Source of the DNA: Calamus simplicifolius
Lineage: Eukaryota; Streptophyta; Magnoliopsida; Arecales; Arecaceae
Assembly (NCBI GenBank): GCA_900491605.1
Contig: UESW01005082.1
Coordinates: 452,464-516,463, forward strand
Length of the DNA: 64,000 nt
Direction: 5' to 3'
In this document: piece after piece, positions 18,531 through 27,509 of the stretch
How positions within the stretch are numbered: position 1 is the stretch's first letter
Layout of the letters: the number at the start of each line of letters is the position of its first letter
Program-made: the position numbers and the translations under genes
Notes under the pieces: model-generated
Seen by the model: the letters and a program-made list of their open reading frames with translations, nothing else
Told to the model about the DNA's origin: nothing
The model's database searches: none

Positions 18531-19668
18531 TGTTGCCACCGGGATCCGTCCTCCGACTCGGGCGCGGTCGATCTCCAGGGAGAGGGGTGCGGCGGACCTG
18601 CAAAAAGAAGCCCACACGCGGAGAGACGCTGGGGGTGGTCCTCCGCGGAAGGCCCTCCGACGCTCAAGTCAGTGGGGAAGGAATCGGCGATCAACCAAAC
18701 AGTGGGGAGGTGAATCTCTCCGGGAGACCTCTCCAGGGGGCGGCCAATCGGAAGCTCCAGGAGGGGCAGAGCGCCGACGAGCTACCGGGGAGAGAGGAGT
18801 GAGTCCAGAGTTTTGTGTGCGTCAAGAGTCGCGTACCTGAGAGAATCTGTGAATCTGATACTTATAGACTGTCATCTGGATCTTGAGCGTCTTTTGGAAG
18901 GTTCAGAGGTTGTTACGATACGGAGGCGGACAGAATCAGGCCATCGTGGGGCCGTTAGGCTCCGTACTCGTTTGTTAAGGGATCGACGGCCGGGAGAGCT
19001 CCTTAACGTCTCGAGATCTGGTCAGGTAGGCGTGGGGCGGTTACAATAGGCTCTAGGCCACGTCCCGACATGATTCCTTGTCTAGGATGCCGTTCGGGTA
19101 GGCCGGGGCTCTCCCGCGTCAAGTTCCGCGGAGGTAGGTGTTAGGCTACGGATCGCTTGATGAAACCGAGCCATAGAGGAGACCGAGCTACAGAGGCCCG
19201 GGAGGGGCCGAGCTGTGGAAGCCCGGAAGGGGCCGAGCTATGGAAGCCCGGAAGGAGCCGAGCTATGGAAGCCGGAGCCGAGCTATGGAAGCCCGGAGGG
19301 GGCCGAGCTGTGGAAGCCCGGAGGGGCCGAGCTATGGAAGCCCGGAAGGAGCCGAGCTGTGGAAGCCCGGAAGGGGCCGAGCTGTGGAAGCCCGGAGGGG
19401 GCCGAGCTGTGGAAGCCCGGAGGGGCCGAGCTATGGAAGCCCGGAAGGAGCCGAGCTATGGAAGCCCGGAGGGGCCGAGCTATGGAAGCCCGGAAGGAGC
19501 CGAGCTATGGAAGCCCGGAGGGAGCCGAGCTGCGGAAGCCCGGAAGGGGCCGAGCTATGGAAGCCCGGAAAGGGCCGAGCTATGGAAGCCCGGAGGAATC
19601 GAAGGGAGGAGGTTAGCCTTAACCGCCTCGCACGGATATTAACGCAATAGCGATTTTACCCCTCAACA
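18531..19668 (-). repeat. Gypsy-1 5' LTR
   Basis: 1,138 bp with TGTTG (18531) and CAACA (19668) ends. GC-rich. Contains the 24-25 bp minisatellite at about 19195-19600. The partner LTR is off the left edge, so boundaries rest on terminal motifs, the primer site, and the point where homology with the 22930 copy begins. Confidence 0.85.
19195..19600. repeat. 24-25 bp LTR minisatellite (GAGCTATGGAAGCCCGGA)
   Basis: About 16 head-to-tail units such as GAGCTATGGAAGCCCGGAAG, length 24-25 bp, inside the Gypsy-1 LTR. Open frames across it are translation of the repeat. Confidence 0.9.
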
Positions 19669-19981
19669 GAAACTATTTTTGAGTATTACAAATCTAATTC
19701 AGAATAGAGTCCTACACTACAAGAAAATTTTAAAATAGCTACGTAATTAGTGATGCATTCGCGAATCAATAAATTAGATAATCAAAAATATTAAAATTTT
19801 AATTTAACGATGCAAGTAATGAGTCACAATATTTTTAAATTTAATTTTTATAAAATATAATTAGAAAATAAAAACATTACGACGCAATAAAGTGTGTCGC
19901 AATGTTTTAAAAAAAACATTTTACCTCAGAATACTTTACATTTGAAAATATAATTGTAAATAAAAAATAAAATAAAAAAAA

Positions 19982-20290
19982 GATGGTTGTCTGATATTGA
20001 TAGGCTCGTGGGTCGTAATGGGTAACAAGGTAGCCCGTTTTTCTTCACCGTTGAGAGTGAGAAGTATTCGCTGCTCTGTTAAACCAGCCTCGCGCGCTCC
20101 CCCTCCTCTTTAGGACAGGAGAAACCCGGGCTTTCGCCCGAGCCTCGTCTATTACTACCCAACTTGGAACGGGCGAGCCAACATTTGACACCTTTAGCAC
20201 CCAGACCCAAAGAGCGTAACAAACCATCCAAACCACCCAAACCATCCATTGCCCCCACTCGGGTTGCAAGCTCACGTTACTGAGCTCGGC
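19982..20290 (-). ncRNA. 7SL (SRP) RNA gene copy A, probably degenerate
   Basis: About 309 nt. Starts GCCGAGCTCAGTAACGTGAG and continues GCTTGCAACCCGAGTGGGGG, the plant 7SL Alu-domain 5' end. It includes the stem GGCTCGGGCGAAAGCCCGGG and the SRP-domain core ...ACAGAGCAGCG... Compared with copy B it has a C-to-A change in the loop before AGAGCAGC, a short duplication near 20220-20245, and a deletion/rearrangement near 20025-20045. An A8 run on the plus strand (T8 on the transcript strand) follows. Probably a pseudogene or weakly functional. Confidence 0.75.
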
Positions 20291-20313
20291 AATTGAGGAA
20301 GCCAATCTTGCCT

Positions 20314-20356
20314 TATTTAAACCACAACAATGTTTTGTAAATGGTCGATGTGGGAC
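20314..20356 (-). promoter_or_regulatory. USE and TATA of 7SL copy A
   Basis: Minus strand: GTCCCACATCG (20356-20346) matches the plant snRNA upstream sequence element RTCCCACATCG; TTTAAATA (20321-20314) is the TATA box. The 24-bp gap is the RNA polymerase III spacing known for plant USE/TATA genes (about three helical turns, versus four for polymerase II). The TATA lies about 24-31 bases before the RNA start. Confidence 0.85.
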
Positions 20357-20807
20357 TAAAAAGACGCCGACGTGTAAACGATCGCCAGGGACCAACAATA
20401 AATCCACACGCATCTCTAGTCAAAGAAGGCCACACGTTTTGAGACGAAACGGAATAGAAAAGTCAATTAATGTTGCTCAGCTATTCAGTTCATGAACCAG
20501 GAGGATAAAAAAAAAAAAATCAATATTCAGCACCACCTTATTTTTATTTATTTATTAACAAACATATATTATCTAATTTAAATAATAAAAATTTTGTTAA
20601 ACTAATCAGCATGCGATAAAGCTTATTTCATTGATGGATGACATAATTAATGAATACCATAACTAAGTTGTTCTTACGTGACGGGATTAGGGATCATAAT
20701 TTTTTTCACCGTTTAGGTATTGTTCTGACGGCAGAAGATTCCTCAAAAATTATCCATTTAACTGCTAGATGGGTAAACAACCGAGAATGATATCATCCGC
20801 CCCATTC

Positions 20808-21545
20808 GATCGCAACCGTCGGATCGTCGTCGATCTCGGACTGATTGCAACGGTCCGGGATCGGTCGTGGCCGATCGGGATCACGGCTTGGATCGATCGC
20901 AACCGTCAGATCGTCGCCTATCGGATCGATCGCGACGGTCCGAGATCGTTCATCGCCGACCGGGATCGATCAGGGCTTGGATCGATCGCAACCGTGGGAT
21001 CGCCGGTGATCGGACCAATCGCCACGGTCCGAGATTGGTCGTGGCCGATCGGGATCAGGGCTTGGATTGATCGCAACCGTCGGATCGTCGCCGATCGGAC
21101 CGATCGCCACGGTCCGAGAACGGTCGTGGCCGATCGGGATCACGACTTAGATCGATCGCAACCATCGAATCGTCGGCGATCGGATCGATCGCCACGGTCC
21201 GAGATCGGTCGTGGCCGATCGGGATCAGGGCTTGGATCGATCGCAACCATCGGATCGTCTGCGATCTCGGACCGATCGCAACGGTCCGGGATCGGTCGTG
21301 GCCGATCGAGATCAGGTCTTGGATCGATCGCAACCGTCGGATCGTCACCGATCGGACCGATCGCCACGGTCCGAGATCGGTCGTGGTCGATCGGGATCAC
21401 GGCTTCGATCGATCGAAACCGTCGGATCGTCGCCGATCTCGGACGGATTGCAACGGTCCGAGATCGGTCGTGGCCGATCGGGATCACGGCTTGGATCGAT
21501 CACAACAGTCGGATCGTCGCCGATCGGTCGGATCGGTCGATGCAA
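20808..21545. repeat. 86-88 bp GATC-rich minisatellite, copy A
   Basis: About eight units with GATCGCAACCGTCGGATCG and CGGTCCGAGATCGGTCGTGG, dense in CGATCG and GATC. Open in several frames on both strands because the unit has few stops; none is a gene. The same array occurs at 24432-25045. Confidence 0.9.
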
Positions 21546-21584
21546 TTTCCAAGAAAATAAAAATAAATTTCATAGATAAAATAA

Positions 21585-22250
21585 TTTTTAATATTGCGAC
21601 GCATTTATTGCATCGCAATGTTTTTAAGAAAAATAATAGTAATAAAAAAATTAAAAAAAATATTGCGACGCATTATGTGCGTCGCAATTATTTTCAAAAA
21701 ATATAATTTTTATCAGTTATAATTATTAAAAAAATATTGCGACGCATTAGCGATGCAGTTTCCTAAAAAATAATTTTTTTGAAGAAAATAAATTTTAATA
21801 TTGCGAATGTTTTTTAGAAAAATAAATGTAATTAAAAATTTAAAAAAAAAACATTGCGATGCATTATTTACATCGCAATTATTTTTAGAAAATATAAATT
21901 TTATCAGTTATAAATATTTAAAAAATATTGCGACGCATTTGCGACGCAATTTCCTAAAAAATAAAAATAATTTTCTCAAAGAAAATAATTTTTAATATTG
22001 CAACGCATTTATTATGTCGCAATGTTTTTAAGAAAAATAAATGTAATAAAAAAATAAAAAAATATTACGACGCAATATATGCGTCAGAATTATTTTCAGA
22101 AAATATAATTTTTATCAGTTATAAATATTTAAAAAATATTACGACGCATTTACGACGCAATTTCCTAGAAAATAAAAATAATTTTTCCAGAGAAAATAAT
22201 TTTTAATATTGCGACGCATTTATTGCGTCGCAATGTTTTTAAGAAAAATA
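21585..22250. repeat. GCGACGCA/TGCGTCGC subterminal repeats
   Basis: An AT-rich array, period about 207 bp, about three copies, each with inverted pairs such as TTGCGACGCATTTATTGCGT. Subterminal repeats of this type bind transposase in CACTA elements (established for the family). Also present near each CACTACAAG terminus. Confidence 0.8.
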
Positions 22251-22265
22251 AATGTAATAAAAAAA

Positions 22266-22857
22266 TTAAAAAAACTTGAAAACTTTTTTTTCTACTACAT
22301 AGTTCATGGTATACATCTAACCCAAAAAAAAAGTTCATAATATATAATCCAAAACAAAGTTCAACTTTTCTTTTTCAAGTTTAACCCTCTAAAAAAAAAT
22401 GTTTCAAGGTCCGTTGCTGGAAACATCAAATGTAAAATTAGAAGAAAAGGCACCTAAAACCCACCACCTAGATAATTTATAAAAATAAAGAGGAAAAAAA
22501 AAACTATGTAGTAAGACAAACCTCCTAGATAATTTACGTGGTGGAGGCCGACATCGTGGCCGACGTGTGCCATCATTGGTTACCGTCGATTGAATTGGGA
22601 ACGGCAGAAAAAAAAGGGTTTTCTTCTCTTGTTTGTATAAAGCAGCAACAAAGCCGAAGGATCCTTGCATGACGCAAGGCGTGTCCCGTTAAACCTTAGC
22701 CCACAAACGAGGGTTTTCAGTCCTGCCCTACCCCACCAAGGGTGCCCATAAATGCCCGGGCAAAACTTTCCCACAAGTTTATTTGGCGGACAAGTTTTTG
22801 CGCCGCCAAATAAACTCGCGAGAAAGCTAATGGATGCCAAATAACTCCGAGTTATAA

Positions 22858-22902
<45 letters not shown>

Positions 22903-22929
22903 TAGTTATATCGTTATTCTATCCTATAT
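22266..22929. other. unassigned stretch with (TA)n
   Basis: Non-repetitive AT-rich DNA with a (TA)20 run at about 22859-22898. A minus-strand frame (22580-22861) is open but has no recognisable content. The GC-richer part (22650-22850) contains two near-copies of AAGTTTATTTGGCG-like sequence in opposite orientation. Nothing firm. Confidence 0.4.
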
Positions 22930-23229
22930 GAAACTATTTTTGAGTATTACAAATCTAATTCAGAATAGAGTCCTACACTACAAGAAAATCTTAAAATAGC
23001 TACGCAATTAGTGATGCATTCGCGAATCAATAAACTAGATAATCAAAAAAATTAATTTTTAATTTAGCGACGCAAGTAATGAGTCACAATATTTTTAAAT
23101 TTAATTTTTATAAAATATAATTAGAAAATAAAAACATTGCGATGCAACAAAGTGTGTCGCAATGTTTTAAAAAAAACATTTTACCTCACCAGAATACTCT
23201 ACATTTGAAAATATAATTGTAAATAAAAA

Positions 23230-23241
23230 TAAAAAAAAAAA
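23230..23241 (-). terminator. poly-T polymerase III terminator of 7SL copy B
   Basis: The transcript strand reads a run of about 11-12 T right after ...CAACCATC. Such a run ends RNA polymerase III transcription. Confidence 0.8.
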
Positions 23242-23545
23242 GATGGTTGTCTGATATTGATAGGCTCGTGGGTCGTAATGGGTACAAGGTGCATTGGCCC
23301 GTTTTCCTTCCACCGTTGAGAGTGAGAAGTATTCGCTGCTCTGTGAAACCAGCCTCGCGCGCTCCCCTCCTCTTTAGGACAGAAGAAACCCGGGCTTTCG
23401 CCCGAGCCTCGTCTATTACTACCCAACTTGGAACGGGCGAGCCAACATTTGACACCTTTAGCACCCAGACCCAAAGAGCGTAACAAACCATCCAAACCAC
23501 CCATTGCCCCCACTCGGGTTACAAGCTCACGTTACTGAGCTCGGC
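23242..23545 (-). ncRNA. 7SL (SRP) RNA gene copy B, apparently intact
   Basis: 304 nt, the usual 7SL length. 5' end GCCGAGCTCAGTAACGTGAG, then CTTGTAACCCGAGTGGGGGC (the UGUAAC-type turn of the Alu domain), a perfect stem CTCGGGCGAAAGCCCGGG, and the SRP54-binding region GGTTTCACAGAGCAGCG. Promoter elements and terminator are all in place. 7SL is the RNA scaffold of the signal recognition particle, which targets nascent secretory proteins to the ER. Identification is by recognition of the family; a U-snRNA is unlikely from the length and the 24-bp promoter spacing. Confidence 0.82.
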
Positions 23546-23568
23546 AATTGAGGAAGCCAATCTTGCCT

Positions 23569-23611
23569 TATTTAAACCACAACAATGTTTTGTAAATGGT
23601 CGATGTGGGAC
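23569..23611 (-). promoter_or_regulatory. USE and TATA of 7SL copy B
   Basis: GTCCCACATCG (23611-23601) fits the plant USE; TTTAAATA (23576-23569) is the TATA box; 24 bp separate them, the polymerase III class spacing. The RNA start (23545) lies 24 bases downstream of the TATA. Confidence 0.88.
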
Positions 23612-24064
23612 TAAAAAGACGCCGACGTGTGAACGATCGCCAGGGACCAACAATAAATCCACACGCATCTCTAGTCAAAGAAGGCCACACGTTTTGAGAC
23701 GAAACGGAATAGAAAAGTCAATTAATGTTGCTCATCTATTCAGTTCATGAACCAGGAGGATAAAAAAAAAAAAAATCAATATTCAGCACCACCTTATTTT
23801 TATTTATTTATTAACAAACATATATTATCTAATTTAAATGATGTAAAATTTTGTTAAACTAATCAGCATGCGATAAAGCTTATTTCATTGATGGATGACA
23901 TAATTAATGAATACCATAACTAAGTTGTTCTTACGTGACGGGATTAGGGATCATAATTTTTTTCACCGTTTAGGTATTGTTCTGACGGCAGAAGATTCCT
24001 TAAAAATTATCCATTTAACTGCTAGATGGGTAAACAACCGAGAATGATATCATCCGCCCCATTC

Positions 24065-24431
24065 CGATTAACACTAATATAATATATTTAAATTTTAAAT
24101 AAATAAATATATTAAATATTAAAATCTTAGTAAAATACGTTTGATTCTTTCTGTGTCTCCCCTTCTTTCGAATTGATCTTTTTCCATTAGTATTTTTAAG
24201 CTTTCAGTAAATTAAGTTTAATAAATAATTTTATTTTTTTATTTAAACGATCAAACATATATCCACTAGCATCCATTTATTCGAGTATCCTAGTTTTTGT
24301 TCAATTAACTATAACAACTCAATGGGATAAAAAATGAAAAGATTTTTATAACGAGAATAAAAACCGATAGAGGCAGGACTTGCCATGGCCGTCTCTTTAT
24401 TCCTTTCATCCTTTCTCTTATCTTACTTCGT
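24065..24431. other. AT-rich block unique to segment B
   Basis: Between the region shared with segment A and the GATC minisatellite. No ORF or repeat of note. It was either deleted from A or inserted in B. Confidence 0.5.
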
Positions 24432-25045
24432 CTCTCCAATGGTTCGAGATCGATCGTCGTCGATCGAGATCAGGGCTTGGATCGATCGCAACCGTCGGAT
24501 CCTCGCCGATTGGATGGATCGCAACGGTCCGAGATTGATCGTCACCGATCAGATGGATCGCAACGGTCCGAGATCGATCGTCGCCGATCGGGATCAGGGC
24601 TTGGATCGATCGCAACCGTCGGATCATCGCCGATTGGATGGATCGCAACGGTCCGAGATTGATCGTCACCGATCAGATGGATCGCAACGGTCCGAGATCG
24701 ATCGTCACCGATCGGGATCAGGGCTTGGATCGATCGCAACCGTTGGATCGTCGCCGATGGATGGATCACAACGGTCCGGGATCGGTCGTGGCCGATCGGG
24801 ATCAGGTCTTGGATCGATCGCAACCGTCGGATCGTCATCGATCGGACCGATCGCCACGGTCCGAGATCGGTCGTGGCCGATTGGGATCACGACTTCGATC
24901 GATCGAAACTGTCGGATCGTCGCCGATCTCGGACGGATTGCAACGGTCCGAGATCGGTCGTGGCCGATCGGGATCACGGCTTGGATCGATCGCAACAGTC
25001 GGATCGTCGCCGATCGATCGGATCGGTCGATGCAATTTTCAAGAA
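24432..25045. repeat. GATC-rich minisatellite, copy B
   Basis: Same family as 20808-21545, with some higher-order variation (units with GATTGATCGTCACCGATCAG alternate with units like those in A), so the arrays evolved after duplication. Confidence 0.88.
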
Positions 25046-25280
25046 AATAAAATAATTTTCTCAGATAAAATAATTTTTAATATTGCGACGATCACTCTCG
25101 ATAAGTTTGGCTTTTATGACAGCATAAGCTTCTCGCATTGATCCATATGTTAGGTAACATTAAACCTAACCTAAAGCCTAATCGAACTAGTTAAGATGCA
25201 TCGTTGAGCCTAAAGATTGTAGTTCCGAACAACGCTTTTTCCTGTACATTAAGTTATTTTAGGTTTTATGTGTTGGGTGA

Positions 25281-26359
25281 TGATATGGATAATAAGTAAA
25301 ATAGTTAAACTAAATGAATAAAAGACAGCTGGGCGGCCCCTAGAGCCTGGACGGCCCCCAGTCCTGGGCGGCCCCAGTCTTGGGCGGCCCCCAATCCTGG
25401 GCGGCCCCCAGTCCTAGGCGGCCTCCAGTCCTAGGCGGCCCCTAGAGCCTGGACGGCCCCCAGTCCTGGGCGGCCCCAGTCTTGGGCGGCCCCCAATCCT
25501 GGGCGGCCCCCAGTCCTAGGCGGCCTCCAGTCCTAGGCGGCCCCTAGAGCCTGGACGGCCCCCAGTCCTGGGCGGCCCCAGTCTTGGACGGCCCCCAGTC
25601 CTGGGCGGCCCCCAGTCCTGGACGGCCTCCAGTCTTGGGCGGCCCCTAAAGCCTGGACGGCCCCCAGTCCTAGGCGGCCTCCAGTCCTAGGCGGCCCCTA
25701 GAGCCTGGACGGCCCCCAGTCCTGGGCGGCCCCAGTCTTGGGCGGCCCCCAGTCCTGGGCGGCCCCCAGTCCTAGGCGGCCTCCAGTCCTAGGCGGCCCC
25801 TAGAGCCTGGACGGCCCCAGTCCTGGCGGCCCCAGTCTTGGGCGGCCCCCAGTCCTGAGCGGCCCCCAGTCCTAGGCGGCCTCCAGTCTTGGACGGTTCA
25901 AGGATAATCTCCACGTCAGAACCATCAAACGAGATAAACCGTCATATTCGGAACAGAAATCGAGAAATATTAAACATCATCACGCTTTAAATAGTTCGTA
26001 TAAGACAAACACCAAAAGGAGACATTGAACCTCTATTTTAGAGCCAGATCCCTTTTTCCTCACTCTGACGTCTCCACTATCCCTGACATTCTCTTGGGAT
26101 AATCAAGATCATCATGAAAACGATGTCTTCATGAGCAAGTTTCTTAATATCCTTATTAAGTATTATCACTGAATGACCACGTAATGCAAGATAAACACTT
26201 ATCCTACACGTGGATTTCTAAAATTAAAATAATAATAATAATACGTACAAAAGAAAAAGGATAAAAGGGAGGGAGGAGAAGGGGAGGGTGGCTGCTTCTT
26301 CCTTCCAAAAAGAGATCCTGAAAACCATAAAACAAAAATCTGGTGATCCGGCATCAACA
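25281..26359 (+). repeat. Gypsy-2 5' LTR
   Basis: 1,079 bp, TGATATGG... to ...GGCATCAACA. Most of the first half (about 25328-25910) is a GC-rich minisatellite of GGCGGCCCCCAGTCCTG units. The second half matches the 3' LTR closely. Confidence 0.9.
25328..25910. repeat. GGCGGCCCCCAGTCCTG minisatellite in Gypsy-2 5' LTR
   Basis: About 16-17 bp basic unit with a higher-order pattern (GGCCCCTAGAGCCTGGAC recurs about every 110-120 bp). The corresponding array in the 3' LTR (35697-36535) is longer, which explains most of the LTR length difference. Confidence 0.9.
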
Positions 26360-26362
26360 GAT

Positions 26363-26380
26363 TGGCGCGCCAGGAAGGGG
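26363..26380 (+). other. Gypsy-2 primer-binding site
   Basis: TGGCGCGCCAGGAAGGGG three bases after the LTR, identical to the site in Gypsy-4. Pairs with a tRNA whose acceptor stem begins GCGCCAG; not assigned. Confidence 0.85.
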
Positions 26381-26426
26381 ACATCGTTAGAGCGGTGAGG
26401 CATACCTGTTCTACGGTTCCACGAAC

Positions 26427-27509
26427 ATGAGTTACAGATCTCTGGAAGAAGACCCCATTGATTGGTCTGGGGGGCAGATCTCGCCTCCTAACCATGGTGT
26501 TGCAGCTCTTAGCCCTTCTCCGCCGGTGAAACCAAGCTCTCCGGTTCTTTCTCCACCGTCTCCGGTTCCGGTTATTCCTCAGGATCCGTTGTCGGTCCTC
26601 ACCCAGCAAGTTCAAACCCTCGTCGGGATAGTTCGACAGATGCAGGAGCATCACTCTCGAGGAGCCCACCCACGGCCTGAGCCATCTTTATTACCTAGGT
26701 CAGCTACTCCGGTTAGCCGACAATCAGCTCGAAGAGGATCTCCCCCGGCAAAGCCTCCTCACTCTTATTCTCTTGGAAGGCGACGCCCTCAGGGTTCTGA
26801 TGATGGTTCACGTTCTGTCTCCCGTTCCCCTAGCAGCCCTCCTGAGGGACGGCGACGGGGGAAGGAGCCGTATGCGGATCGTCGTCGGTGGCGCCGCCAG
26901 TCTCCTTCTAGTTCTCCTGAGCCAACAGGAGGACGTATAACTGACAGAATGCAAAAGCGTCTGGAAGAGCAAGATCGCAGGCTGGAGGAGCTCAGTCAAA
27001 GAATTAATAATCAGCCGGGGTCGGACTATGATACTCGCCCCCCTCTCACCCGACGGATTATGGAGGAGCCCATTCCAAAGAGGTTCCGATTTCCTCAGCT
27101 GGACCCTTATGATGGCACCACCGATCCCCTAGATCATTTGGAGAGCTATAAGGCCATCATGCAAGTCCAGGGGGCGCCGGATGCTCTTTTATGCGTGGCC
27201 TTNTTATGTGTGGCCTTTCCGGCCACCCTTCGAAAGGCAGCCCGGGTCTGGTATTCTCGTCTGCCCTCACGCAGTATTGACTCTTTCCGGCAATTGGAGA
27301 GATCTTTTCTGGCTCATTTCGACGCTTGTCGAAAAATTCCGCGAGTAGCAGACAGTTTATTCTCCGTGCAGCAGCAGGAGGGAGAATCTTTAAAAGATTT
27401 TATAACCCGCTTCAAAGTAGCGGCCCTAGAAGTCTATCATCTTGAAGATGCTATAGCCACTTTGGCTCTAAAACGGGGCTCCGACCCTCTCGTTTTACTT
27501 ACTCTTTAG
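26427..27509 (+). CDS. Gypsy-2 gag
   Basis: Starts at ATG 26427 (MSYRSLEEDPIDWSGG). N-terminal Pro/Ser-rich part with a short helix (SVLTQQVQTLVGIVRQMQEH), then a coiled coil (MQKRLEEQDRRLEELSQRIN) and the capsid domain (FRFPQLDPYDGTTDPLDHLE, SIDSFRQLERSFLAHFDACR, QQQEGESLKDFITRFKVAAL). An N at 27203 sits in a short local duplication (GTGGCCTT), probably an assembly join. The frame is lost near 27482; gag continues in another frame. Confidence 0.9.
   Translation: MSYRSLEEDPIDWSGGQISPPNHGVAALSPSPPVKPSSPVLSPPSPVPVIPQDPLSVLTQQVQTLVGIVRQMQEHHSRGAHPRPEPSLLPRSATPVSRQSARRGSPPAKPPHSYSLGRRRPQGSDDGSRSVSRSPSSPPEGRRRGKEPYADRRRWRRQSPSSSPEPTGGRITDRMQKRLEEQDRRLEELSQRINNQPGSDYDTRPPLTRRIMEEPIPKRFRFPQLDPYDGTTDPLDHLESYKAIMQVQGAPDALLCVAXLCVAFPATLRKAARVWYSRLPSRSIDSFRQLERSFLAHFDACRKIPRVADSLFSVQQQEGESLKDFITRFKVAALEVYHLEDAIATLALKRGSDPLVLLTL

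Larger units (their letters stand above)
1..19668 (-). mobile_element. Gypsy-1: Ty3/gypsy Tat-type retrotransposon, split by a copia element, 3' LTR outside window
   Basis: Read on the minus strand the order is LTR (19668-18531), primer site, gag, protease, RT, RNase H, a second archaeal-type RNase H, integrase, and a long post-pol region reaching the left edge. The double RNase H and the long 3' region with tandem repeats and an opposite-strand ORF are established Tat-lineage traits. A copia element (7845-18247) sits inside gag. The right boundary is a clean ...CAACA end at 19668. The 3' LTR and left target duplication are not in the window. Several frameshifts make this copy unlikely to be autonomous. 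Confidence 0.9.
19715..22265. mobile_element. CACTA-type segment A carrying a 7SL gene
   Basis: Starts with CACTACAAGAAAA, the standard plant CACTA (En/Spm) terminus, followed by GCGACGCA/TGCGTCGC subterminal repeats, the 7SL gene, an 86-88 bp GATC-rich minisatellite, and a larger block of subterminal inverted repeats. The expected opposite end (TTTTCTTGTAGTG) is not seen, so the right end near 22265 is truncated or degenerate. No transposase ORF is present: a non-autonomous copy. The 46 bases before the terminus match those before segment B, pointing to a segmental duplication. Confidence 0.75.
22976..25090. mobile_element. CACTA-type segment B carrying a 7SL gene
   Basis: Begins CACTACAAGAAAA at 22976 with the same left flank (from GAAAC at 22930) and the same order as segment A: subterminal repeat, 7SL gene on minus strand, promoter, AT-rich DNA, GATC minisatellite, start of subterminal repeats. 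It stops abruptly at TTGCGACG (25090). Homology with A is continuous for about 1.1 kb (22930-24064), then B has about 370 bp (24065-24431) absent from A. No transposase. Confidence 0.75.

Noticed and set aside
20769..21579. Overlapping long ORFs on both strands
   Set aside because: Produced by the GATC-rich minisatellite, which lacks stops in most frames; same at 24385-25141.
22580..22861. 93-codon minus-strand ORF
   Set aside because: No recognisable content, no promoter or splice support.
23242..23545. U1-U6 snRNA, U3 snoRNA or RNase MRP RNA as identity of the USE-driven gene
   Set aside because: The 5' end and internal sequences do not match those RNAs as known, the length is about 304 nt, and the Alu-domain and AGAGCAGC core point to 7SL.
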